Origin: Pseudomonadota bacterium
GTDB taxonomy: Bacteria > Pseudomonadota > Gammaproteobacteria > Steroidobacterales > Steroidobacteraceae
DNA length: 5,635 nt
Reading direction: 5' to 3'
NCBI GenBank assembly: GCA_021820785.1
Contig: JAKADE010000206.1
Coordinates: 1-5,635, forward strand
Shown piece after piece: positions 1-5,635 of the stretch. The position numbers and the translations under genes were made by a program. Under the pieces are notes generated by a model. It ran no database searches, was not told the DNA's origin, and saw nothing but the letters and a program-made list of their open reading frames with translations. How positions within the stretch are numbered: the stretch's first letter is position 1; each line of letters opens with the position of its first letter.

Positions 1-378
1 CAGCAGCGCGCAGAGCTGCCGGACCGTTTCGGGGCGCACCCCGGAGGCGCCCTGCGCGACGTTGGCAATCTTCAGGGCCAACATCAGGCGCGTGACGGGA
101 GCGGGCATGATCTCCCCCACCCCGGCGCAGTGCGACAGGACGATATTGCGCTGCAGGCGGGCCAGATCGGCCGCCTCGATGCGCACGCTGGCGAGCTTGC
201 CGAATCCGGTGTTGATTCCGTACACGGGCTCGCCGCGTGCCACGATGCGGGTGACGGACTCTGCGCCGCGCGCGATCCCGGCATAGCAACGCTCATCGAG
301 CCTGACGGGGCTGCCGCGGTAAATCGCGGCCCAGTCGGCCAGCGGGACCCGGCCGGGTGTCATCACGATGGAACTCAA
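1..378 (-). CDS. hutH: Histidine ammonia-lyase, N-terminal part (cut by the left edge)
   Basis: HutH deaminates L-histidine to trans-urocanate and ammonia, the first step of histidine degradation, in the cytoplasm. Reading leftwards, the protein shows the family N-terminus: a [11 protein letters not shown] block and an [14 protein letters not shown] block. The Tyr and His in these blocks match active-site residues of the Pseudomonas putida enzyme (Tyr53, His83). About 126 of roughly 510 residues are visible; the Ala-Ser-Gly triad that forms the MIO cofactor lies outside. Start: I chose TTG at 378-376. It overlaps the hutI stop as TTGA, has a GGAGGGG ribosome-binding site at 388-382, and puts the Tyr and His at exactly 53 and 83. 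ATG at 363 or GTG at 366 are alternatives but lie 15-18 bases from that site. The overlap implies one hutI-hutH transcript and translational coupling. The family call is firm; the start is less certain. Confidence 0.93.
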   Translation of the reverse strand, partial: MSSIVMTPGRVPLADWAAIYRGSPVRLDERCYAGIARGAESVTRIVARGEPVYGINTGFGKLASVRIEAADLARLQRNIVLSHCAGVGEIMPAPVTRLMLALKIANVAQGASGVRPETVRQLCALL

Positions 379-1577
379 TGGCCCCTCCAAATGCGGGCAT
401 ACAGGGGATTGCGGCCGATCCAGTAGACGAGCTCGGCTGCGCGGGACGCGTTCCAGATGGCCAGGTCCGCGGACCTGCCGGGTTCGAGCGTCCCGATGTC
501 GTGCTGGCGCCCGAGGGCGAACGCCGCCTCGCGGGTCACGGCCGCCAGCGCCTCCTCCACGGTCAGACCGAACTGGATTGCGCCGAGGTTCATGGCCGTG
601 AGGATCGAGAGCAGCGGCGAGGTCCCGGGATTGCAGTCGGTCGCCAGCGCGATGCGCACGCCGTGGCGACGCAGCGCCTGAAGCGGCGGACACTGCCGCT
701 CGCGCAGACAATAGAACGCCCCCGGCAGCAGCACCGCGACAGTGCCGGCCTGCGCCATCGCCGCGACGCCTGCTTCGTTCGTCCATTCGAGGTGATCGGC
801 CGACAGGGCGCCGAGTTGCGCCGCAAGCGCGGCGCCACCGCCGTCGGAGAGCTGGTCGGCGTGCAGCTTCACCGGCAAACCGTGATGGCGCGCGGCCATA
901 AACACTTTGCGCAGCTCCTCGGGGCTGAAGGCGATGTGCTCGCAGAAGCCGTCGACGGCATCGGCCAGACCTTCGGCTGCCGCCCGAGGAATCATTTCCT
1001 CGCGGATGGCGCGCAGGTACGCGCCGCGGTCCATATCCGGCGGTACGGCGTGGGCAGCGAGCAGCGTGGTGACGATCCCGAGCGGCAACTTGCGCCCCAG
1101 CGCGCGCGCCACACGCAACATGCGCAGCTCGTGCGTCACGTCCAGGCCGTAACCGGACTTGATCTCCACCGTGGTGACGCCCTCGGCCATCAGTACGCGC
1201 AGCCGCTCCGCAGCCGCACTCAGCAGGGTCTGCTCCGGGGCCGCGCGGGTGGCGCGCACGGTGGAGAGAATGCCTCCGCCGGCACGGGCAATGCTCTGGT
1301 AGTCGGCTCCGGCGAGACGCATCTCGAACTCCGCACTGCGCTCACCGCCGAACACGATATGCGTGTGACAGTCGATCAGACCCGGGGTGACCAGGCGGCC
1401 GCCGAGATCGACCTCCTCGCGCGCATGGGCGCCGGCGGGCAGCTCCGCGGCGGGACCCGCGAACACGATCCGCCCGTCCGCGACGCCGAGCGCACCGCGC
1501 TCGATCAGACCGATGCCCGGCAGCCGCGGCGAGAGAGTCGCCAGGGTCGCGCCGCGCCACAAACGATCGAATTGCAC
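375..1577 (-). CDS. hutI: Imidazolonepropionase
   Basis: HutI hydrolyses 4-imidazolone-5-propionate to N-formimino-L-glutamate, the third step of histidine degradation. It is a cytoplasmic metal-dependent amidohydrolase. The 400-residue length is usual for the family. The motifs come in order: metal-binding DCHTHIVF (His71, His73), VEIKSGYGL (140s), [10 protein letters not shown] (His176), FCEHIAFS (about 211-218), KLHADQLS (His239), SADHLEW (His262) and [10 protein letters not shown] (metal-binding Asp314). A composite beta-domain is formed by the N-terminus and the C-terminal [15 protein letters not shown] segment. The start is a GTG at 1577-1575 with a modest AAAAGG at 1591-1586. The stop overlaps the likely hutH start, so the two genes form an operon. 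Transcription starts in the 89-bp region shared with hutF, which holds the probable HutC operators. No key residue is missing. Confidence 0.97.
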   Translation of the reverse strand: MQFDRLWRGATLATLSPRLPGIGLIERGALGVADGRIVFAGPAAELPAGAHAREEVDLGGRLVTPGLIDCHTHIVFGGERSAEFEMRLAGADYQSIARAGGGILSTVRATRAAPEQTLLSAAAERLRVLMAEGVTTVEIKSGYGLDVTHELRMLRVARALGRKLPLGIVTTLLAAHAVPPDMDRGAYLRAIREEMIPRAAAEGLADAVDGFCEHIAFSPEELRKVFMAARHHGLPVKLHADQLSDGGGAALAAQLGALSADHLEWTNEAGVAAMAQAGTVAVLLPGAFYCLRERQCPPLQALRRHGVRIALATDCNPGTSPLLSILTAMNLGAIQFGLTVEEALAAVTREAAFALGRQHDIGTLEPGRSADLAIWNASRAAELVYWIGRNPLYARIWRGH

Positions 1578-1587
1578 TGCCGGGGCC

Positions 1588-1616
1588 TTTTCATTTGCCT
1601 AGCCAAATTCTAATAT
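1588..1616 (+). promoter_or_regulatory. Candidate sigma-70 promoter for hutF-hutC
   Basis: A TTTTCA (1588-1593; 4 of 6 to TTGACA) and a TAATAT (1611-1616; a good -10) are separated by 17 bp. This predicts transcription from about 1623, leaving a leader of about 45 bases before the hutF ATG. One palindrome fills the spacer and the second covers the -10 and start point, which fits repression by steric block. The assignment is by eye. Confidence 0.55.
1593..1608. promoter_or_regulatory. Probable HutC operator 1
   Basis: This is a 16-bp imperfect palindrome, ATTTGCCTAGCCAAAT, symmetric at 7 of 8 base pairs around a central CTAG. It shares the layout ATnTGCCTAGnCAnAT with the second palindrome 20 bp to the right. 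A CTAG-centred palindrome suits a GntR/HutC-subfamily dimer, and hutC lies in the adjoining operon. The binding protein is inferred. Confidence 0.68.
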
Positions 1617-1635
1617 GCCTAGACATATCGCGAAA
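1607..1635 (-). promoter_or_regulatory. Candidate promoter for hutI-hutH
   Basis: On the minus strand TAGAAT (1612-1607; 5 of 6 to TATAAT) is preceded, 17 bp upstream, by a poor -35, TTTCGC (1635-1630). The -10 sits between the two palindromes and the spacer covers the second one, so a single repressor array could shut both arms. The weak -35 makes this call tentative. Confidence 0.35.
1613..1628. promoter_or_regulatory. Probable HutC operator 2
   Basis: This is a 16-bp imperfect palindrome, ATATGCCTAGACATAT, again symmetric at 7 of 8 base pairs, with the same single off-symmetry position as operator 1. Its centre is 20 bp from that of operator 1, about two helical turns, so two dimers would sit on nearly the same face of the DNA. 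It overlaps the -10 of the candidate hutF promoter. Confidence 0.7.
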
Positions 1636-1666
1636 CCCCCCGGGGCGCGGGCGGACCGAGCGCAGC

Positions 1667-3037
1667 ATGAACCGGACATTCTTCTTCGACACCGCATGGC
1701 TGCCGGCCGGGTGGCGGCGCAAGGTCCGCGTGACGGTGCGCGCCGGCCTGATCTGCGAGGTGGCGTGCGGCGCCGCCGCCGCCCCGCAGGACGTTCACCT
1801 TGCGCTCGCCCTGCCGGGCGTTCCGAATCTGCACAGTCACGCGTTCCAGCGCGCCATGGCGGGGCTCGCCGAGCGGCGCGGTCCGAGCGGCACGGACGAT
1901 TTCTGGTCCTGGCGCGAGGTGATGTACCGCTTTCTCGAGCGTATCGACCCCGATGACCTCGAGATCATCGCCGCCTATACCTACGCGGACCTGCTCGAAG
2001 CGGGCTTCACCTCGGTCGGAGAGTTCCACTACCTGCACCGCGATCCGCACGGCGTTCTGTACGAGGACCCGGCGGAGCTGGCGCTGCGCCATGCGGCCGC
2101 GGCCGACGCCACCGGCATGGGACTGACGCTCCTGCCGGTGTTCTACGAGTCGAGCCAGTTCGGCGGTGCCGCACCCACCGCAGGCCAGCGGCGGTTCATT
2201 ACCGACCTGGAGGAATTCGAGCGCATCAGCGCGCGGATCCGCGCGGCGGTTCCCGTGAGTGGCGCCCGCAACGTCGGCATCGCGCCGCACTCTCTGCGCG
2301 CGGTCACCGCCCCGCACCTGGCGCGACTGCTCGACGGCCACCCCCATGGCCCGGTGCACATTCACGCCGCGGAGCAGACGAAGGAAGTCGAAGACTGCGT
2401 GGCGTTCACGGGCATGCGCCCGGTGCAGTGGCTGCTTCGGCACGCCAACGTCGATGCGCGCTGGTGCCTGGTGCATGCCACCCATCTGACCGATCTGGAG
2501 ATCCGCGAACTGGCGGGCAGCGGCGCAGTGGCCGGGCTGTGTCCGGTCACCGAGGCCAATCTCGGCGATGGCATTTTCCCGTCCGCGGCGTATGCGCACG
2601 CGGCAGGCCGGTGGGGGATCGGTACCGACTCGCACATCCGGCTCGATGCGGCCGGGGAATTGCGCCAGCTGGAGTACGCACAGCGGCTGGCACGCCGGGC
2701 GCGCAACGTGCTGGCGCGCGCCGATCAACCCTCGAGCGGCGCGAGCCTGCTGGCAGAGGCCTTGCGCGGCGGCGCCCAGGCGCTCGCGCTGCCCGTAGGC
2801 GCCATCGCGACAGGCTGCCGTGCGGACTTCATAGGCCTGGATGCGCAGCATCCGGATCTGACCGGGCGCACCGCGGACTCTGCGATCGACACCTGGGTGT
2901 TTGCATCGGGCCGCTCCCTGATCAAGGACGTCATCGCGGGCGGTGAGCACCTCGTAGAGAACGGCAGACACAGAGACCGTGATCGGATCAACGCCGCCTA
3001 TCGCCGCACGATGGGCCGGCTGCTGCAGACGGCATGA
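1667..3037 (+). CDS. hutF: Formimidoylglutamate deiminase
   Basis: HutF hydrolyses N-formimino-L-glutamate to N-formyl-L-glutamate and ammonia, the branch of histidine degradation that is finished by HutG. It is a cytoplasmic metal-dependent amidohydrolase. At 456 residues it matches Pseudomonas HutF (PA5106-like) in length and along the chain. Motifs seen are metal-binding PNLHSHAFQRAMAGLAE (His56, His58), GEFHY (about 118-122), PHSLRAVT (His208), VHIHAAEQ (His231/His233, Glu236), LVHATH (His270) and GTDSH (Asp321), then a C-terminal beta-domain segment with CRADFIGLD. The start is the ATG at 1667, which gives the family N-terminus (FDTAWLPAGW); the ribosome-binding site is weak (GAG at 1658-1660). 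An in-frame TTG at 1595 would translate through both operators and is unlikely. hutC follows after one base. Its substrate is the product of the divergent hutI. Confidence 0.97.
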   Translation: MNRTFFFDTAWLPAGWRRKVRVTVRAGLICEVACGAAAAPQDVHLALALPGVPNLHSHAFQRAMAGLAERRGPSGTDDFWSWREVMYRFLERIDPDDLEIIAAYTYADLLEAGFTSVGEFHYLHRDPHGVLYEDPAELALRHAAAADATGMGLTLLPVFYESSQFGGAAPTAGQRRFITDLEEFERISARIRAAVPVSGARNVGIAPHSLRAVTAPHLARLLDGHPHGPVHIHAAEQTKEVEDCVAFTGMRPVQWLLRHANVDARWCLVHATHLTDLEIRELAGSGAVAGLCPVTEANLGDGIFPSAAYAHAAGRWGIGTDSHIRLDAAGELRQLEYAQRLARRARNVLARADQPSSGASLLAEALRGGAQALALPVGAIATGCRADFIGLDAQHPDLTGRTADSAIDTWVFASGRSLIKDVIAGGEHLVENGRHRDRDRINAAYRRTMGRLLQTA

Positions 3038-3038
3038 C

Positions 3039-3785
3039 ATGAAAGGCGGCGCTGCTTCCCCGCCGGCACGCACCGGCACCGTGCCCCGCTCCCGCGAGAT
3101 CTACGAAGCGCTGCGGCAGAAGATCGTGTCCGGTGAATGGCCCGCGGGCCACCGGCTGCCGTCCGAGCATGAATTGGCACGGGCGTTCGGCTGCGCGCGC
3201 ATGACCATCGGCAAGGCGCTCGGCGCGTTGGCCGAGCAGCGGCTGGTCACGCGGCGCCGTCGCGCCGGCACCACCGTGAACGTGCCGCGTCCGCAGGAAT
3301 CGGTCCTGGAGATCCACGACATCGAAGCCGAGCTGCTGGCGGCCGGCGTGCGCTATACCTACGAGTCGCTCGCGCGACGCATCCGCCGCGCCACGACCGA
3401 GGATGCAGGGGCGCTGGGCGTACCGCCCGGCACACCGGTTCTGGCGCTGACCGGTCTGCATCGCGCCTCCGGGCGACCCCATGCCCTTGAAGAGCGGCTG
3501 ATCAACCTGCAGGCGGTGCCCGAGGCACGGGCCGAGCGGTTCACGGCCATCTCGCCCGGCCGCTGGCTCCTGCAGCGCATTCCGTGGACGGAAGCCGAGC
3601 ACCAGATCGGAGCCCTCAATGCCGATGCGGACATCGCGCGGCGGCTGGCGATCCGCCGCAACACCGCGTGCCTGGCCATCGAGCGCAATACCTGGCGCGA
3701 CGAACAGCGCATCACCCACGTCAGGGTCATCTACCCCTGCGGACAGCACCGGCTCGTCGCACGCTTCCGTTACCGGCCGCTGTGA
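3039..3785 (+). CDS. hutC: Histidine-utilisation repressor (GntR family, HutC subfamily)
   Basis: HutC is a DNA-binding repressor of hut genes, released in characterised systems by urocanate. The 248-residue protein has an N-terminal winged helix-turn-helix at about 18-82, with LPSEHELARAFGCARMTIGKAL as the HTH core, and a C-terminal UTRA effector domain at about 90-245 (ALEERLINLQAVPEA; WTEAEHQIGALNAD; CLAIERNTWR; VRVIYPCGQHRLVARF). The WTEAEHQI stretch and the RNTWR stretch are typical of HutC. The wing reads RRRRAGTTVN rather than the common GxGTFV, and the protein looks to me more like the alphaproteobacterial form than Pseudomonas HutC. Start: ATG at 3039, one base after the hutF stop and with no clear ribosome-binding site, so translation is probably coupled to hutF. 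Its likely targets are the two palindromes at 1593-1628, which would also make it autoregulatory. Confidence 0.93.
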   Translation: MKGGAASPPARTGTVPRSREIYEALRQKIVSGEWPAGHRLPSEHELARAFGCARMTIGKALGALAEQRLVTRRRRAGTTVNVPRPQESVLEIHDIEAELLAAGVRYTYESLARRIRRATTEDAGALGVPPGTPVLALTGLHRASGRPHALEERLINLQAVPEARAERFTAISPGRWLLQRIPWTEAEHQIGALNADADIARRLAIRRNTACLAIERNTWRDEQRITHVRVIYPCGQHRLVARFRYRPL

Positions 3786-3863
3786 CTGCAGCCGCAACTG
3801 CGCCATCGGATGCCCGACCTGCGCAGGATCGCACGTCGTAGCGCAGCGACGGCGAGCCGAGCC

Positions 3864-3891
3864 GCGACGCGACGCGACGCGACGCGACGCG
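3864..3891. repeat. GCGAC pentanucleotide tandem repeat
   Basis: Five perfect copies of GCGAC plus a partial sixth lie in the 114-bp gap between the converging hutC and radical SAM genes, ending 8 bases before the latter's stop codon. It is a simple microsatellite outside any supported gene. No hairpin with a T-run, and so no clear intrinsic terminator, is visible in this gap for either gene. Confidence 0.85.
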
Positions 3892-3899
3892 CTTGGGAA

Positions 3900-4952
3900 C
3901 TAGAACTCCAGCGCCAGCTGCGCACTGCCGCCCGGACGACGGAAATGTCCGACCTCGAGCGATGCATCCCGTCCGGAGTTCAATCCCGTCCGGCGGCAGG
4001 CCGCCTGGAAGCGGACTCGCAGCATGTCGGCGAACGGGCCCTCACCGCGCATGCGGCTGCCGAAGCGGGGATCGTTCTCGCGCCCATTGCGCATCTGGCG
4101 GATCAAGGACAACACATGCGCGGCACGGTCCGGATAGTGCGCAGCGAGCCACTCGCCGAACAGCGTGCGCAGCTCGTAGGGCAGTCGCAGCAGAACATAT
4201 CCGGCCCATCGCGCGCCCGCCGCGGCGGCGGCCTCGAGAATCCGCTCCATCTCGTGATCGGTGAGCGCCGGGATCACCGGCGCGACCAGCACGCCAGCGG
4301 GGATGCCGGCTGCGGTGAGTTCGCGCACCGTGCGCAGCCGCGCGACCGGTGATGCAGTCTGCGGCTCCATGCGCCGCTTCACTTCGGCATCGAGTGTCGT
4401 GATGCTGATGCCGACCTGCACCAGGTTGTGTTTCGCCAGCTCACCGAGCAGATCGAGCTCGCGCAGCACCAACGCGCTTTTCGTGATGATGGTGACGGGG
4501 TGGCGGCAGGCCGTGAGCACCTCGAGAATCGCGCGAGTGACGCGCAGCTGGCGCTCGATGGGCTGATAGGGGTCGGTGTTGGCGCCGAGCGTGATCGGCT
4601 TGCAGCGATATCCGGGCCGCGCGAGTTCGCGCCGCAGGAGCGCCGCCGCGTCTGCCTTGTAGAAGAGCTTGGTTTCGAAATCCAGCCCCGCCGAGAGCCC
4701 CATGTAGGCATGGCTCGGCCGCGCATAGCAGTACACGCACGCATGACTGCAGCCGCGATACGGATTGATCGACTGCTCGAACGGGATGTCGGGCGAATCG
4801 TTGCTGGTGATCAGCGCGCGGGCATGCTCGGCGGTCACGGTGAGCGGCGGACCGTCGGTTGCAGCCTCCTGGAACCAGCCGTCGTCGACGGCCTCGGTGC
4901 GGTGCCGCTCGAATCGGCCGGCGGGATTAGAGAGCGCGCCGTGTCCGGGCAT
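3900..4952 (-). CDS. PA0069-family (SplB-like) radical SAM protein
   Basis: This is a radical S-adenosylmethionine enzyme of the COG1533/SplB-like group, closest to the Pseudomonas PA0069 family; its reaction is unknown. The 350-residue form has the iron-sulphur motif RGCSHACVYCYAR (Cys68, Cys72, Cys75) binding a [4Fe-4S] cluster, then GLDFETKLFYK, GANTDPYQPIER (about 123-134) and GISITTLD in the core barrel, and an FRRPGGSAQLALEF tail that fits family C-termini. It has no signal peptide or membrane segment. Start: I favour ATG at 4952, with GGAGAG at 4964-4959 six bases upstream. ATG at 4982 and TTG at 4997 lie at or before the predicted transcription start and lack such a site. It is a single gene converging on hutC. 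A LexA box on its promoter suggests induction by DNA damage. The resemblance to spore photoproduct lyase is at the superfamily level and does not establish that activity. Confidence 0.92.
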   Translation of the reverse strand: MPGHGALSNPAGRFERHRTEAVDDGWFQEAATDGPPLTVTAEHARALITSNDSPDIPFEQSINPYRGCSHACVYCYARPSHAYMGLSAGLDFETKLFYKADAAALLRRELARPGYRCKPITLGANTDPYQPIERQLRVTRAILEVLTACRHPVTIITKSALVLRELDLLGELAKHNLVQVGISITTLDAEVKRRMEPQTASPVARLRTVRELTAAGIPAGVLVAPVIPALTDHEMERILEAAAAAGARWAGYVLLRLPYELRTLFGEWLAAHYPDRAAHVLSLIRQMRNGRENDPRFGSRMRGEGPFADMLRVRFQAACRRTGLNSGRDASLEVGHFRRPGGSAQLALEF

Positions 4953-4988
4953 CACCGTCTCTCCACGCAAGGGGGAAGTCATCGCAGA

Positions 4989-5017
4989 ACTGTACAAACG
5001 TACAGATTTTTTGTAAA
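4989..5017 (-). promoter_or_regulatory. Candidate promoter of the radical SAM gene
   Basis: On the minus strand TTTACA (5017-5012; 5 of 6 to TTGACA) and TACAGT (4994-4989; 4 of 6 to TATAAT) are 17 bp apart, predicting transcription from about 4982. That leaves a leader of about 30 bases with a good ribosome-binding site before the ATG at 4952. The LexA box covers the -10 and part of the spacer. Confidence 0.55.
4990..5005. promoter_or_regulatory. LexA (SOS) box
   Basis: The sequence CTGTACAAACGTACAG is an exact CTGT-N8-ACAG match, the invariant part of the gamma- and betaproteobacterial LexA operator. The arms are in fact palindromic over six bases (CTGTAC/GTACAG). It overlaps the -10 of the predicted radical SAM promoter, the usual position for LexA repression. 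No lexA gene is in the window, so regulation is inferred. Confidence 0.78.
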
Positions 5018-5053
5018 GGACCGCGCCGGCCGCGGGGCCGGGCCGTCGCTAGG

Positions 5054-5079
5054 CGCGGCGCACGGTACGTCGCGCCGCG
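5054..5079. other. Strong GC-rich hairpin of unknown role
   Basis: CGCGGCGC (5054-5061) pairs with GCGCCGCG (5072-5079). The stem continues inward as ACG/CGT past a single bulged C at 5071, leaving a GTA loop: 11 base pairs in all. It lies between the divergent radical SAM and glnK genes, upstream of both promoters, and has no T-run. It is neither an obvious terminator nor an obvious operator. A shorter GC palindrome lies nearby at 5021-5035. Confidence 0.5.
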
Positions 5080-5112
5080 GCCGCACGGAGGTCCAGCCGG
5101 GCTGAGCCGGAT

Positions 5113-5129
5113 CGCCCCGTCCTGGTGCA
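5113..5129. promoter_or_regulatory. NtrC-like site, distal
   Basis: The right arm TGGTGCA (5123-5129) is a perfect half of the enteric NtrC consensus TGCACCA-N3-TGGTGCA. The left arm, CGCCCCG, matches at 4 of 7. Its centre is about 129 bp upstream of the predicted glnK start point and 32 bp from the next site. Confidence 0.5.
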
Positions 5130-5144
5130 CACCGCAGCGCAGGT

Positions 5145-5161
5145 CGCGCCATAATGGTGCG
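5145..5161. promoter_or_regulatory. NtrC-like site, proximal
   Basis: CGCGCCA-TAA-TGGTGCG matches the NtrC consensus at 11 of 14 arm positions and is itself palindromic apart from one base pair. Its centre is about 97 bp upstream of the predicted glnK start point. A further half-site, CGCACCA, lies at 5183-5189. Paired sites about three helical turns apart are typical of NtrC enhancers. Confidence 0.6.
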
Positions 5162-5223
5162 CGCCCCTGACCGACTCGATGCCGCACCATCACGGACTCA
5201 GTCAGTTACGGGCATTCCCCCCA

Positions 5224-5239
5224 TGGCACGAAAGCTGCA
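5224..5239 (+). promoter_or_regulatory. Sigma-54 promoter of glnK
   Basis: TGGCACG-AAAG-CTGCA matches the sigma-54 consensus TGGCACG-N4-TTGCW at all but one position. The GG (5225-5226) and GC (5237-5238) are 10 bases apart, as required for -24/-12 recognition. Transcription would start near 5250, with a leader of about 82 bases before the glnK ATG. Confidence 0.82.
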
Positions 5240-5298
5240 AAATCCGCCGTGGCACGATGGACCGGCCCGCGGGAGATCCCCCGGGCGGCCGCACGTGA

Positions 5299-5635
<337 letters not shown>

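Noticed and set aside
357..1613. A 418-residue open frame on the plus strand opposite hutI
   Set aside because: It is antisense to a well-conserved gene, is Arg/Ala/Gly/Gln-rich as expected of GC-rich shadow frames, and shows no recognisable motif.
1595..1666. TTG-initiated N-terminal extension of hutF
   Set aside because: It would translate through the promoter and both palindromes; the ATG at 1667 gives the normal family N-terminus.
2979..3038. Upstream ATG for hutC inside the hutF end
   Set aside because: The 20 added residues overlap hutF and do not belong to the GntR domain; ATG 3039 sits at the usual junction.
1619..3079. A 486-residue open frame on the minus strand opposite hutF
   Set aside because: It covers hutF and the hutC start on the opposite strand, has no family motif and has shadow-frame composition.
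3818..3827. CCTGCGCAGG palindrome as a terminator for hutC
   Set aside because: It is a perfect 10-bp palindrome but has no loop and no T-run after it.
3864..3891. Possible CRISPR or other spaced-repeat array
   Set aside because: The 5-bp units are directly adjacent with no spacers.
4990..5005. The same palindrome as a LitR/CarH-type (MerR family) TGTACA operator
   Set aside because: It contains TGTACA but the exact CTGT-N8-ACAG layout fits LexA better, and no MerR-family, photolyase or carotenoid gene is nearby.
5250..5256. Second TGGCACG in the glnK leader as another sigma-54 promoter
   Set aside because: There is no GC at the required -12 position; the bases there are CG.

Overview
The window is G+C-rich bacterial DNA carrying most of a histidine-utilisation (hut) locus, then a radical SAM gene, then the start of a P-II nitrogen-regulator gene. 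The content points to a proteobacterium, most likely a high-GC gammaproteobacterium: HutF-type histidine degradation, an Escherichia-type LexA box, a sigma-54/NtrC-type promoter and a PA0069-like radical SAM protein. I cannot place it to genus.

Layout. Positions 1-1577, minus strand: hutI (imidazolonepropionase) followed without a gap by hutH (histidine ammonia-lyase, N-terminal part only; it runs off the left edge). Positions 1578-1666: an 89-bp divergent control region with two matching 16-bp imperfect palindromes, 20 bp apart, lying over candidate promoters for both arms. Positions 1667-3785, plus strand: hutF (formimidoylglutamate deiminase) and hutC (GntR-family repressor), separated by one base. 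Positions 3786-3899: a short convergent gap with a GCGAC tandem repeat. Positions 3900-4952, minus strand: a SplB-like/PA0069-family radical SAM protein whose promoter overlaps a perfect CTGT-N8-ACAG LexA box. Positions 5018-5331: an intergenic region with a strong GC hairpin, two NtrC-like sites spaced 32 bp plus a half-site, and a good sigma-54 promoter. Positions 5332 to the right edge, plus strand: a P-II protein, most like GlnK.

How the genes work together. HutH converts histidine to urocanate, HutI converts imidazolonepropionate to formiminoglutamate, and HutF removes ammonia from it to give N-formylglutamate. This implies the five-step pathway. Urocanase (hutU) and N-formylglutamate deformylase (hutG) are needed but are not in the window; they may lie beyond hutH. 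HutC is the expected urocanate-responsive repressor, and the paired palindromes are its likely operators, controlling both arms from one point. The glnK promoter has the architecture of NtrC control under nitrogen limitation. The radical SAM gene between them appears to belong to a different circuit, the SOS DNA-damage response, and is the least understood gene here.
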